A DNA stretch of 64,000 bases from Acidobacteriota bacterium (GTDB lineage: Bacteria; Acidobacteriota; Terriglobia; Terriglobales; Acidobacteriaceae). Shown one piece after another: positions 19,201 through 28,233 of the stretch. The position numbers and the translations under genes are program-made. How positions within the stretch are numbered: position 1 is the stretch's first letter; every line of letters starts with the position of its first letter. The stretch covers positions 1-64,000 of the forward strand of contig JAEYQK010000060.1 in assembly GCA_023410055.1 (NCBI GenBank), given 5' to 3'. A model generated the notes under the pieces. It searched no databases. It was not told the DNA's origin and saw only the letters and a program-made list of their open reading frames with translations.

Positions 19201-20025
19201 ATGAATCGCATGGCCGCAGACTTAAGCGAGAGACTGAGACGTGTCACAAGCGCGCAGAATGCGCTGGTTAAGGAGCTGCGCCGAGCCTTTTCCCGTGGTG
19301 AATGCACGGAGGACGGCTACTGCGCCATCGAGAGCACTAAGATCGTTGATGAGGCGATTCGCAGTGGACTCCGTTTTCGCGCCGTTTTCTTTAGCGAATC
19401 GGCTGCCCAGAACCGCGCGGAGAAACTGCTGCCGCAAATCGGCACGCATGTCGATACGCTGGTGCTCCCGGATGCCATATTCAGCAGTGCTGTCTCAACC
19501 GAAACCCCACAAGGCGTCGCGGCGCTGGTAAGGCTCAAGGCATCGGGTCTGGAGGCCGCGCTTGAGGCAACCTCGCCCTTTATCGTAAGTCTCGCCGGCA
19601 TTCAAGACCCAGGCAATCTGGGAACTATCGTCCGTTCGGCAGAGGCGTTTGGAGCCAATGCCGTGCTGCTGGGCGAGAACACCGTTAGCCAGTTCAACTC
19701 GAAGGCCATTCGAGCCTCCGCCGGATCGCTATTCCGGATGAATACGGTCCGCGCTTCCCTTGAAACGGTTCTGCCGAATCTGCGTGAACGTGGCGTGAAG
19801 ATTGTCGGGACGTCCTCACACAAAGGTGTGCCGCTGAACGAGGCAGATTTGTCTGGCTCACTCGCCGTAATCATCGGCAGCGAGGGCGCGGGGATGGCGC
19901 GGGAACTGATCAACGCGGCTGATTTGAACGTGGTCATTCCCCACTCGCCCAAAGTCGAGTCCCTGAACGCAGGTGTCGCAGCCAGCATCCTGTTGTATGA
20001 GGTGTCGAGACAAAGAGCGAAATGA
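19201..20025 (+). CDS. TrmH/SpoU family RNA 2'-O-methyltransferase
   Basis: About 274 residues. The N-terminal substrate-binding part (SAQNALVKELRRAF) is followed by the SPOUT fold with its three motifs: DPGNLGTIVRSAEAFGA, VIIGSEGAGM and VIPHSPKVESLNAGVAASI. Closest in layout to the RlmB/TrmH-like 'YsgA' group; rRNA or tRNA target unknown. Start uncertain: ATGs at 19201 and 19210 or a TTG at 19189. Its stop overlaps the rarA start (ATGA). Confidence 0.9.
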   Translation: MNRMAADLSERLRRVTSAQNALVKELRRAFSRGECTEDGYCAIESTKIVDEAIRSGLRFRAVFFSESAAQNRAEKLLPQIGTHVDTLVLPDAIFSSAVSTETPQGVAALVRLKASGLEAALEATSPFIVSLAGIQDPGNLGTIVRSAEAFGANAVLLGENTVSQFNSKAIRASAGSLFRMNTVRASLETVLPNLRERGVKIVGTSSHKGVPLNEADLSGSLAVIIGSEGAGMARELINAADLNVVIPHSPKVESLNAGVAASILLYEVSRQRAK

Positions 20026-21407
20026 GCCTCTTTCAGCCAGCACCGATGCCGCAAGGAGCCACAACGCAGGGTGGCGCACCTCTTGCTGCGCGCATGAGAC
20101 CGCGCAACCTCGATGAATTTGTCGGGCAGGAGCACCTGGTCGGTCCTGGGAAGCCGTTGCGCTTGCAGATCGAACGCGATGATCCTGGGTCGATCATCTT
20201 CTGGGGTCCCCCCGGAGTCGGCAAAACCACGCTAGCACAGATCATCGCGAACATCACAAAAGCCGAGTTCATACAGTTTTCGGCCGTGCTCTCGGGTATC
20301 AAAGAGATTAAGCAGGTAATGGCCGATGCCGAGAAAGCTCGACAGTTCGGCACGCGAACTATCGTATTTGTTGACGAGATCCATCGTTTCAACAAGGCGC
20401 AGCAAGACGCATTTCTTCCCTACGTCGAATCGGGAGCGATCAGACTGATCGGTGCAACGACCGAGAATCCTTCGTTCGAAGTGATTGGAGCGTTGCTCTC
20501 GCGCTGTCGCGTCTACGTGCTGAAGCCACTTTCGGAAGAAGAAATTGTAGCTCTGCTCAGAAGCGCTCTTACGGACCAAGCCCGCGGTTTGGGCAGCCTG
20601 AACCTGACTATCTCGGACGATGTTCTGAAGAAGGTTGCGGCGTATTCAAGTGGCGATGCGCGTTCAGCTTACAACGTGCTCGAGGTCGCTGCGGGAGTTG
20701 CCAAGCAGCTCGCCCGACCCGGCGTGCAGCCCGAGATCACCGACGAGATGGTGAAAGACACGCTGCAGAAGCGCGTGTTGCTCTATGACAAAACCGGCGA
20801 AGAACACTACAACATCATCTCGGCATTGCATAAATCAGTCCGGAATAGCGATCCCGACGCTGCGCTCTATTGGCTTGGACGCATGCTAGAGGCCGGTGAG
20901 GATCCACTGTACGTCGCGCGTCGCGTTGTCAGGATGGCCGTCGAAGACATCGGACTGGCCGATCCTAACGCGCTGCAGCTATGCATGGCGGCAAAAGAAG
21001 CGGTGCACTTCATCGGAATGCCCGAAGGCAATCTGGCGCTCGCCGAAGCAGTTGTTTATCTCTCGATCGCTCCGAAATCAAATGCACTCTATACCGCCTA
21101 CGGGCGAGTTCGAAAGGATGTCGAAGAGACCGCAGCCGAACCCGTCCCACTGCACATTCGCAACGCGCCGACGAGCCTGATGAAGGATCTTGGATACAGT
21201 GCAGGCTACCAATACGCCCACAATCTGGAAACGAAAGTTGCCGACATGGAGTGTCTGCCCGATAGCTTGCGCGGCAAGACGTACTATCACCCGACGGAGC
21301 AGGGCATCGAAAAGCGAATCAAAGATCGTCTACAGGAAATCAAGAAATTGCGCGCGCAGGCGGCGCGGTCACAAGCCGCAAAGTCCGACAAACCAGAGAA
21401 TCAGTGA
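20022..21407 (+). CDS. rarA: Replication-associated recombination protein RarA/MgsA
   Basis: 461-residue AAA+ ATPase. Walker A GPPGVGKTTLA, Walker B IVFVDEIHRFNKAQQD, sensor GATTENPSFEV and the arginine-finger region LLSRCRVY are all present. The C-terminal clamp-loader-like tetramerisation part (HNIISALHKSVRNSDPDAALYWL type, GMPEGNLALAEAVVYLS) is complete. It acts at stalled replication forks. Translationally coupled to the SpoU methyltransferase, and overlaps the convergent CoA-binding gene by seven bases. Confidence 0.95.
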   Translation: MSLFQPAPMPQGATTQGGAPLAARMRPRNLDEFVGQEHLVGPGKPLRLQIERDDPGSIIFWGPPGVGKTTLAQIIANITKAEFIQFSAVLSGIKEIKQVMADAEKARQFGTRTIVFVDEIHRFNKAQQDAFLPYVESGAIRLIGATTENPSFEVIGALLSRCRVYVLKPLSEEEIVALLRSALTDQARGLGSLNLTISDDVLKKVAAYSSGDARSAYNVLEVAAGVAKQLARPGVQPEITDEMVKDTLQKRVLLYDKTGEEHYNIISALHKSVRNSDPDAALYWLGRMLEAGEDPLYVARRVVRMAVEDIGLADPNALQLCMAAKEAVHFIGMPEGNLALAEAVVYLSIAPKSNALYTAYGRVRKDVEETAAEPVPLHIRNAPTSLMKDLGYSAGYQYAHNLETKVADMECLPDSLRGKTYYHPTEQGIEKRIKDRLQEIKKLRAQAARSQAAKSDKPENQ

Positions 21408-21811
21408 TTACGTGCGCTGTGCTCTTTCAGGATGCAGCGATCCATCACAACGACGATTCCCTTCTGGCGGGCCTTTTGCGCTGCTTCTTCGTGAACCACC
21501 GTTTCCTGCATCCAGATGACGGGAACTTTAAGTCCGATTGCCTGATCCACGATCGGCGGTACGTTCTCGGGGCGTCGGAAGATATCGACGATGTCGATCT
21601 TCTCGGGAACGTCTGACAACGAAGCGTAGGACTTCTCGCCAAGAACGGACTCAACGCTGGGGTTCACTGGAATGATGCGGTATCCATGATGCTGCAGGTA
21701 AGCGGCAACGCCGTAGCTTGGGCGCATAGGATTGTCGGACACCCCGACAACGGCAATGGTCTTCGCCGACTTGAGTACATCTGTGATCTGATCGGCCTCA
21801 GTAACGGGCAT
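21401..21811 (-). CDS. CoA-binding domain protein (YccU-like)
   Basis: 136 residues, a single Rossmann CoA_binding_2 domain: TIAVVGVSDNPMRPSYGVA, YRIIPVNPS, DIVDIFRRPENVPPIV and VIWMQETVVHEEAAQKA. The family resembles the CoA-binding part of succinyl-CoA synthetases but has no ligase domain, so it is likely a regulator or sensor. Tail-to-tail overlap of seven bases with rarA. Confidence 0.88.
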   Translation of the reverse strand: MPVTEADQITDVLKSAKTIAVVGVSDNPMRPSYGVAAYLQHHGYRIIPVNPSVESVLGEKSYASLSDVPEKIDIVDIFRRPENVPPIVDQAIGLKVPVIWMQETVVHEEAAQKARQKGIVVVMDRCILKEHSARNH

Positions 21812-21873
21812 GAACTCTCTCCAACCGGTGTGTAGAAGCCGTCTGGTGAACGAAAGGTTACCTCAGGCGGCGA

Positions 21874-22989
21874 CTATTTCTTGGTACTCCTGTCTTTGAA
21901 CATCTTGAATGCCATTTTGCGAACCGTATCGGCGACATTCTTGTTCATAGATAGGTTCTTGAGGTCCATAGTCAGTAGATGCGGTAACAACGGCAAGGTT
22001 ACGTCCATCGGGCAACGGGGGTTGGAAGTAAGGATACGAATGACGGCGTAATTCTTGAGGAACTTTCGCTTGCTGGCAATGGTACGGAGAACCGCTTCCT
22101 GCACATTCTTCATTCCAGCGTAAGCTTCGACTTCGCTGTCCGAGAGCTTCGGTGATTCGACAACGGCACAGCATACGACGCGCGCTCCATCGCGGACGAG
22201 GATGAAACGCTCGTCTTTGTTCCCTTTCATCGCAAGTTGTACGCGCTCGCCGACCGAAAGCCTCATCACCTTCTGGATGGTTGATTCTTTTTGGCCCTTG
22301 TCCCGTGCGGCTTCGACTTTGCCAGCAAACGCCAAGGCCTTGGCTTCTGCAGAAATGCTATCGGCGGGCAAAGTCGGCAGAATCTCTTTTTCTTCTTCGA
22401 GCGTGAATCCATGGAGAAAGAACGGTTGTCCTTCACTCGCACGAATCTCGTCCGCGTGCTCTTTGACGTACTTTTCCAGTTCGACGTTGAGCACGTCATC
22501 GTCGAAGTCTTCCGCAGGTGCTCCTCCTGTACTTGTCTGCAAGAGAGAATTCACATGATCGGCTTCTGCCGAAGTAAGCTTCTCGGCAGCAAGCAGAGCT
22601 CGCAGAATTTCACCCGACTTCATCGCGCGCGGACTCGCAAGCATCGCTTCGGCCACCTCGCGCGACTTCAATCCCGCGATCTTGGCTATGCGCGATTCAG
22701 GTATCGCGGGATTCTCAATCAGTGCCGTAAGCAATCGCGGGCGTAAGTTCCGCGGCGAACTCATGTACTTAAGGATCTCGACGGGCGTCTGCGGATCGGC
22801 AGCAATGGCCCGCGCTGATTTTTCATCCCATCCGGCGAGCGTCATCTGTGCCTCTTGACCGAACATAGGATGGGTTGAGAGAGTCACAAGAATTTCGACC
22901 ATCTCGATGGCAGGAAGAGATAGAGCTCCGCGCGACGCGGCACGCATGATGTTGACCGGTACAGCCGACTGCCTGATGAGTTCGATCAT
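21874..22989 (-). CDS. Helical-repeat protein of unknown function
   Basis: 371 residues, no signal peptide or membrane segment. The N-terminal half contains HEAT-like helical repeats (EILVTLSTHPMFGQ, AIAADPQTPVEILKYMSS, ALIENPAIPESRIAKIA, AMLASPRAMKSGEIL); similar units recur at the C-terminus after an acidic linker (about 205-260). I chose the ATG at 22989, which overlaps the stop of the CDF transporter (ATGA); the longer frame upstream reads through that gene. I do not recognise a named family. The pattern 'ANPxxPxxV' resembles DUF2336-like and leucine-rich variant repeats. Confidence 0.75.
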   Translation of the reverse strand: MIELIRQSAVPVNIMRAASRGALSLPAIEMVEILVTLSTHPMFGQEAQMTLAGWDEKSARAIAADPQTPVEILKYMSSPRNLRPRLLTALIENPAIPESRIAKIAGLKSREVAEAMLASPRAMKSGEILRALLAAEKLTSAEADHVNSLLQTSTGGAPAEDFDDDVLNVELEKYVKEHADEIRASEGQPFFLHGFTLEEEKEILPTLPADSISAEAKALAFAGKVEAARDKGQKESTIQKVMRLSVGERVQLAMKGNKDERFILVRDGARVVCCAVVESPKLSDSEVEAYAGMKNVQEAVLRTIASKRKFLKNYAVIRILTSNPRCPMDVTLPLLPHLLTMDLKNLSMNKNVADTVRKMAFKMFKDRSTKK

Positions 22990-23639
22990 CCGCGGCACGG
23001 CTTGCCCTCCTCGACACCGGATGCGCACTGATCGTGGCAAGCACAGGTCTTGCCGCGAAGAGCCTCGATGCCTTCTTTCGCAATTATCGGCACCATGATG
23101 AGTCCTGCCACGGGGTCTGCCCACCACCATCCCAGGAACGCATTCAGCAGAAGCCCCGCCAAAAGGATCGCCGAGAGATACGCACAAATATCCGTCTGAC
23201 GCGAATCCGCCTGCATGGCTCCGCTGTTGATGCCTGCCGCAACGCGCCGTTTCGCGCGCGCCAGAAGCGGCATGACCACCACCGAAAGAGCAGCGATAAT
23301 AATGCCGGGCAGACTCTCTTCCGGACGTTCATGATGCCAGAGGGACTTCGCCGCATCAAGAGCTACATACAAAGCCAATAGCACAAACGATACGCCGACA
23401 AGGCGAAGCGCCATTCTCTCCACCCGCTCCCTGCGGTGCGCGTCGGCGTCGGCCCGAAGCCGCCAAAGCAACGCTGCGCCCGACGACATTTCGATCACGG
23501 AATCCAGACCGAAGCCGACCAGGGCGATGCTGCCGGCCACCACCCCTGAGGCAATCGCGACGATCGCCTCAAGGCAGTTCCAGCCGAGCGTCACATACTC
23601 CAGCCAGATACCGCGTCGAATGTGGTCAACGCGATTCAT
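22986..23639 (-). CDS. Divergent cation diffusion facilitator (CDF) transporter
   Basis: 217 residues with about five to six membrane segments and no cytoplasmic C-terminal domain. SIALVGFGLDSVIEMSSG in TM2 and FLGWWWADPVAGLIM in TM5 identify the CDF fold. The metal-site residues are D-x3-E in TM2, and TM5 has Asn where many CDFs have His or Asp, as in the TMEM163-like subgroup. The tail is Cys/His-rich (KTCACHDQCASG), a possible metal-binding extra. Probably exports divalent metal. Coupled to the repeat protein downstream. Confidence 0.82.
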   Translation of the reverse strand: MNRVDHIRRGIWLEYVTLGWNCLEAIVAIASGVVAGSIALVGFGLDSVIEMSSGAALLWRLRADADAHRRERVERMALRLVGVSFVLLALYVALDAAKSLWHHERPEESLPGIIIAALSVVVMPLLARAKRRVAAGINSGAMQADSRQTDICAYLSAILLAGLLLNAFLGWWWADPVAGLIMVPIIAKEGIEALRGKTCACHDQCASGVEEGKPCRG

Positions 23640-23648
23640 CTCACCGTC

Positions 23649-24759
23649 CTAACTAGAAACCTTCTGCTCGTCTCGACGCATGAGCAGGTAGGCGCGCATG
23701 AACGACTGCAGGTCGCCGTCGAGCACACGATCAACGTCACCCATCTCGAACTTCGTGCGATGATCTTTCACCATGCGATAAGGCGCAAGAACATATGATC
23801 GGATCTGGGAGCCGAAGTCGATGTCGAGTTTTGAGTCCTCGATCTTCTTCGTCTCGGCACGCTTCTTCTCCAACTCGAACTCGTAAATTCTCGAGCGAAG
23901 AATGCTCATGGCGCGTTCCTTGTTCTTGTGCTGCGAACGCTCGTTCTGGCAGGCAACGACGATGCCAGTAGGCTTGTGAGTGAGGCGCACAGCCGAATCG
24001 GTCGTATTGACGTGCTGGCCACCCTTTCCGCCCGAGCGATACGTGTCGATCTTGAGATCGTCTTCCTTGATGTCGATCTGAATACTCTCATCGATTTCGG
24101 GCGACACGAATACGCTCGCAAAAGAGGTATGACGCCTGTGGGCCTGATCAAACGGCGAAATGCGAACGAGACGATGCACCCCAATTTCGCTGGTCAGCAG
24201 TCCGTAGGCGTAATCGCCTGAAACGCTGAACGTCGCTGACTTGATTCCCGCTTCTTCGCCAGGCTGATAATCGTTCAGAACGGTCGAACAGCCATTTCGC
24301 TCCGCCCAGCGCAGATACATGCGCATGAGCATCTCGGCCCAGTCCTGCGACTCGGTGCCGCCCGCCCCGGGGTGAATCGTCACAATCGCATTCCGCGCAT
24401 CGTTGTCACCCGAGAGGAGTGTCTCCGTCTCAAGCTTCTCGACCAAGTCGCGCAGAGTATCGATCTCGCGGCGCAGTTCCCCGCTGACGTCCTCGCCCTC
24501 ATTGCCGAGCTCGAAATACGCGTCTATGTCGGCTACGCGCCGGCCGAGATCGGCTTCCGTGGCGAGTTCGTCTTCCAGTCGCTTGCGCTGACGCATCACC
24601 GTTTGCGAGCGTTCCGGATTGGACCAGAGATTGGGGTCGGCAGCTTGCTTTTCTACTTCCGCGAATTGCTCGCGCAGCTTGGGGACGTCAAAGATACTCC
24701 CGAAGATCGTGAACTTTCTTCTTCAGCGCGGTATATTCCTGTTGCAGTTCCTCGAACAT
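23649..24759 (-). CDS. prfB: Peptide chain release factor 2, with programmed +1 frameshift
   Basis: The gene is split over two frames. ATG at 24759 begins 23 codons (MFEELQQEYTALKKKVHDL...) that end in CTT followed by an in-frame TGA at 24688-24690. Slipping +1 on CTT TGA C restores a 346-codon frame to the stop at 23649, giving 369 residues, the normal RF2 length. The slippery site and a Shine-Dalgarno-like CGGGAG just upstream match the classical RF2 autoregulatory site. The body has the stop-codon anticodon tripeptide SPF (RISPFDQ) and the catalytic GGQ (GGKGGQHVN). It releases peptides at UGA and UAA. Confidence 0.97.
24685..24703 (-). promoter_or_regulatory. prfB recoding (frameshift) site
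   Basis: On the coding strand the site reads CGGGAGTATCTTTGAC: an internal Shine-Dalgarno-like GGGAG, a short spacer, then CTT TGA C. When RF2 is scarce the ribosome slips +1 onto TTT/GAC and makes RF2; when RF2 is ample it terminates at TGA. Confidence 0.95.
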
Positions 24760-24765
24760 TTCAAC

Positions 24766-26397
24766 CTATGCAGCCGCTTCTGGGTACGGCTTTTTGGAGA
24801 TTCGGGCGCGCACTCCGAGTGCCAGCGCCACTAAAGAAATTATCGCACACAGGTACGCGAACCAATCCCCGTGGCGCGTGTAGAACGTTGTATCCGTGAC
24901 GATACTGAAGGGCGCATCAAGCGTGGTGCGCACATCCCTTGGCGCCGCGGCAACAATCCGGCCAAAGGGATCGACTGAAACGGTGATCCCCGTGTTAGTA
25001 GCTCGCAATAGCCAGCGATTGTTCTCGATGGCACGCATTCGGGCCATGTTCAGGTGCTGCTCCGGAGCACCGTAGTAGCCGAACCAGCCGTCGTTCGAGA
25101 TATTCACAAAGACGTTGCCACCGCTTGCGGCGAATTGCCGAATCTCACCAGGAAAGATCGACTCGTAGCAGATGAACACTCCGACCTTGTAGGAGTCCAG
25201 GCTGAAAACGCTTCTTGTCGTGCCGGGAACAAAGTTCCCAACCTCCTTCGTGAGCTTCTGGGCGAAGCTAAACATCGTGGAGAACGGCACATACTCTCCG
25301 AACGGGACGAGATGGATTTTGTCGTAGCGCGCGCTCCAGCCGTCTCTCGGCGAGATCAGCGCAGCAGAGTTGTAGATGTCCTGCGCCATCTGTGGAACGT
25401 TGTTGGTTCCAACCGAACCGACAATCAAGTACGCGTTCGATTGCCTTGCGATTTCGGTTGCAGCTTGCCGAAATTGTGGGTCGTCGATGAAGAACGGAGC
25501 CGGCGACTCGGGCCAAATCACGACGCTCGGGATAGGCTCTCCGGGCACTAGATTCGTCTGCGAAGGAACGCTGTCCTGCCGCATAGCTTCGAGCACTTCA
25601 TTAAACTCAGGGCGCGTCCACTGCTCGCGAATGGGAATATTTTCCTGGACCAGTCGAGCCGTTTCAGTCGCAACCAGTTGTGGCGGACGAATGAAGACCG
25701 AGAGTTGCACGATGAGCGCCGCCGCGATCGCGGAAGCATACATTATCTTTCGCTGAGGTCGCTTCACGACCATTGCAGCCGCGAACGCGCAGTTCACCAG
25801 CATGATCTCGAATGAAACGCCGTAGACTCCGGTTACGGTGGCGATCCGCGTCAGAGGAATGTTATCGACCTGCACGGTGCCCAGAAGGTCCCACGGGAAG
25901 CCGAATATCTTGGTTCGGATCAGTTCAACGGCAATCCAGAGGAACGGTGCAGCCAGTAGCGCTCGCTGAATCGAAGAGCCTCTCCTGCTGTGTCCAGAAG
26001 CCGCAACGAGCGCAAACCCGAGCCCAAACAGACCGATGTGTGAGCCGATCCACAGGCAGAACAGCACGAGGATGCCAAGCGACGTAGCTGCATCCAGGCC
26101 GCCGTACTGGTGCATCACGTGGAAGATCCAGAAACACGAACCGGCAATGCCAATAACGCCGCTCAACCAGGCCAGCAGAAAGCCTTGGAGCGGAGTAGCG
26201 GCTAGCATGTCACTTCCCTGCGCGAGTGACTCCGGTATCTGCACGGTTTCGTTTCTACGAGTCCGAAGCAGTGCGACCATCAACGGCGCATAGGCAATCC
26301 AGCATAGAAAGTACAAATTGGGCGACGGGAAGATGAGCACCTGAAGTACGCCGGAGACCGTCGCCAAAGCCCACGCGCTTTTCTGAATCGTTCGCAC
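24766..26397 (-). CDS. lnt: Apolipoprotein N-acyltransferase
   Basis: About 543 residues. The N-terminal half has about six to seven membrane segments; the C-terminal half is a nitrilase-type domain with the catalytic triad in VIWPESPAPFF (Glu), YDKIHLVPFGEYVPF (Lys) and VFICYESIFPGEIR (Cys). It transfers the third acyl chain to lipoproteins in the inner membrane. I prefer the GTG at 26397 because the residues before it look non-coding; an upstream TTG frame reaches 26493. It ends six bases before prfB begins. Confidence 0.95.
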   Translation of the reverse strand: MRTIQKSAWALATVSGVLQVLIFPSPNLYFLCWIAYAPLMVALLRTRRNETVQIPESLAQGSDMLAATPLQGFLLAWLSGVIGIAGSCFWIFHVMHQYGGLDAATSLGILVLFCLWIGSHIGLFGLGFALVAASGHSRRGSSIQRALLAAPFLWIAVELIRTKIFGFPWDLLGTVQVDNIPLTRIATVTGVYGVSFEIMLVNCAFAAAMVVKRPQRKIMYASAIAAALIVQLSVFIRPPQLVATETARLVQENIPIREQWTRPEFNEVLEAMRQDSVPSQTNLVPGEPIPSVVIWPESPAPFFIDDPQFRQAATEIARQSNAYLIVGSVGTNNVPQMAQDIYNSAALISPRDGWSARYDKIHLVPFGEYVPFSTMFSFAQKLTKEVGNFVPGTTRSVFSLDSYKVGVFICYESIFPGEIRQFAASGGNVFVNISNDGWFGYYGAPEQHLNMARMRAIENNRWLLRATNTGITVSVDPFGRIVAAAPRDVRTTLDAPFSIVTDTTFYTRHGDWFAYLCAIISLVALALGVRARISKKPYPEAAA

Positions 26398-26542
26398 GCT
26401 GGAAGTGTAACAAAGCTGAGCAAAGTAGCATATGAGGGCATCATCGCGATGCGCACTTCTCGTTCGGAGACAGTTGCGGATTGAGATACCCAAACGAGAC
26501 TGCCGAAAAGATCAAGGGGAACCAGGGATTAACGAACGTAGG

Positions 26543-27190
26543 CTAAGGACTGAGTGTCGCGATTGTTGATTCGGCGATTCTTTCCCGAACGAAGTGCACC
26601 AATTCTGAAGAAACGTATTGCGGAGGATGGATTCGAAAGACACTCGCCTTCGAAATCGAACGCAATGAGACATTCTCCCAAGAAGGCGCAAAATTGAGTT
26701 CCGCGATCGGTGGCTCATGGACTACGACCGCGTCAGCGCGATCAAGATACTGGCGCGCCGACGGCTTAAAGTCTGGCGTCGCGAAATCCAGAACCGAGAT
26801 ATATAGATCCGGCCGAAGGAATTTCATGATGCTGTTGGATTCGAAGATCACGTCCTCAGCAGCGGAAAGCTTCTGCCTGAGGCTCGGCATAGCTTCAGCA
26901 AGAAAGCCCTGACGCGTACGAACCCACAATGAACGCAAAGCGCCGGCGAGCAGAAAACGCGAGGTGTCCGACTCGCCCGAACGGTCTTGCTCGTCCATGA
27001 TGGCGAATGCGTGCTTCTGATCTTCAATTGCGCAGTCGCAGGGTTCTCCATCTCGCGAGCAGATGCCGTGTCCGAACTGCGTTACCTTAACGGCGGTCCA
27101 GTTGCGTTCTGGGATGGCACTGATCAGGCCGGCTACTACACTGGTCTTCCCCACGCTTCGAGAGTGCCCGCCAACCACGATGATCGCCAT
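26543..27190 (-). CDS. P-loop NTPase, MobB-like
   Basis: 215 residues. Walker A GGHSRSVGKTS at the N-terminus, then VKVTQFGHGICS and a Cys cluster (CSRDGEPCDC). The fold of the first 60 residues resembles the molybdopterin-guanine dinucleotide protein MobB and related SIMIBI NTPases, but no mobA or molybdenum gene is nearby. It sits among envelope genes between lnt and lpxD, 11 bases after the lpxD stop region. Substrate unknown. Confidence 0.65.
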   Translation of the reverse strand: MAIIVVGGHSRSVGKTSVVAGLISAIPERNWTAVKVTQFGHGICSRDGEPCDCAIEDQKHAFAIMDEQDRSGESDTSRFLLAGALRSLWVRTRQGFLAEAMPSLRQKLSAAEDVIFESNSIMKFLRPDLYISVLDFATPDFKPSARQYLDRADAVVVHEPPIAELNFAPSWENVSLRSISKASVFRIHPPQYVSSELVHFVRERIAESTIATLSP

Positions 27191-27201
27191 GGATTCGTCT
27201 G

Positions 27202-28197
27202 CTACTTCTTCTTCGCCATTCGCGCCAAAACAGCGAGTTCCTTCAGATAATCCTTGATCGGGCGCGCCGGAGTACCCCAGAAAAGTATGCCCTTACCGCG
27301 AACAACCTTCTTGCTGGGAACGCCGCACTGGGCACCGAGGATCACCCCTTCTTCGATGCGGCAATGATCTGCAATGCCTACTTGGCCGGCAATGATGGCA
27401 TTTTTCTCGATGACGCAGCTGCCGGATATCCCTGTTTGCGACGCTACAACAACGTTTTCGCCGATTTCGACGTTGTGCGCCACCTGAACCAGGTTGTCCA
27501 GCTTCGTGCCACGGCGGATCGTTGTCGGCCCCATTGCTCCTCGATCCACGGTCGCATTGGCCCCAATCTCGACATCATCCTCAATCACAACCGTTCCGAT
27601 CTGCGGGAACTTGACGTACTTTCCTGTCGCGGGGTCAGGCACATAGCCAAAACCATCAGCGCCGATAACCACGCCAGCGTGAATGATGACGTTGTTGCCG
27701 ATGGTCACGCCAGGATAAATCGTAACGTTGGCTGCAATGTTGCAGTTTTCCCCGATTCTTACGTTCTCGCCGACCGCGGTGCCGGGACCTATACGAGTGT
27801 GATCGCCAACAGAAACGCCCTCCGCCAAAACCACGTGCGGCTGGATCGCAACTCCTTTTCCAATGCGAACCGAATGGTGAACGATGGCGGTTGAGTGGAC
27901 TCCGGGAGAGTGCTTCCGTGCAGGGACAATAATGGCTGCTGCTCGCGCAAACGCAAGGCGCGGATTCTTCGAAATGAGGAGCGTCTTCGATGTCTCGACC
28001 GTTTCGGCAAACGATCCAGCAATCACCGCCCCCGCCGCACATTCCAGAGCTTCCGGCAATAGCTTCGCGTCTTCGACAAAGACGAGATCGTCGCGTCCGG
28101 CGGCGGCAAGCGTCGCAATCCCAGAGACTTCAGATGTGCTCCCGATTCTCAGTTGGGCAGCAATGGACGATGCAATTTCGGCAAGGGAGTGTTTCAT
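27202..28197 (-). CDS. lpxD: UDP-3-O-acylglucosamine N-acyltransferase
   Basis: 331 residues. N-terminal uridine-binding domain (about 1-100) followed by a long left-handed beta helix of hexapeptide repeats (IGPGTAVGENVRIGENCNI, IYPGVTIGNNVIIHAGVVIG, GADGFGYVPD). The catalytic histidine lies in VQVAHNVEIGENVV. C-terminal helices end in basic residues. It adds the 3-hydroxyacyl chain to C2 of UDP-glucosamine in lipid A synthesis. The ATG at 28197 has GAGG six bases upstream; an alternative TTG is at 28203. Confidence 0.96.
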   Translation of the reverse strand: MKHSLAEIASSIAAQLRIGSTSEVSGIATLAAAGRDDLVFVEDAKLLPEALECAAGAVIAGSFAETVETSKTLLISKNPRLAFARAAAIIVPARKHSPGVHSTAIVHHSVRIGKGVAIQPHVVLAEGVSVGDHTRIGPGTAVGENVRIGENCNIAANVTIYPGVTIGNNVIIHAGVVIGADGFGYVPDPATGKYVKFPQIGTVVIEDDVEIGANATVDRGAMGPTTIRRGTKLDNLVQVAHNVEIGENVVVASQTGISGSCVIEKNAIIAGQVGIADHCRIEEGVILGAQCGVPSKKVVRGKGILFWGTPARPIKDYLKELAVLARMAKKK

Positions 28198-28233
28198 CCG
28201 CAACCTCGCTCCGTCATTCAGAACTTAGACAGA

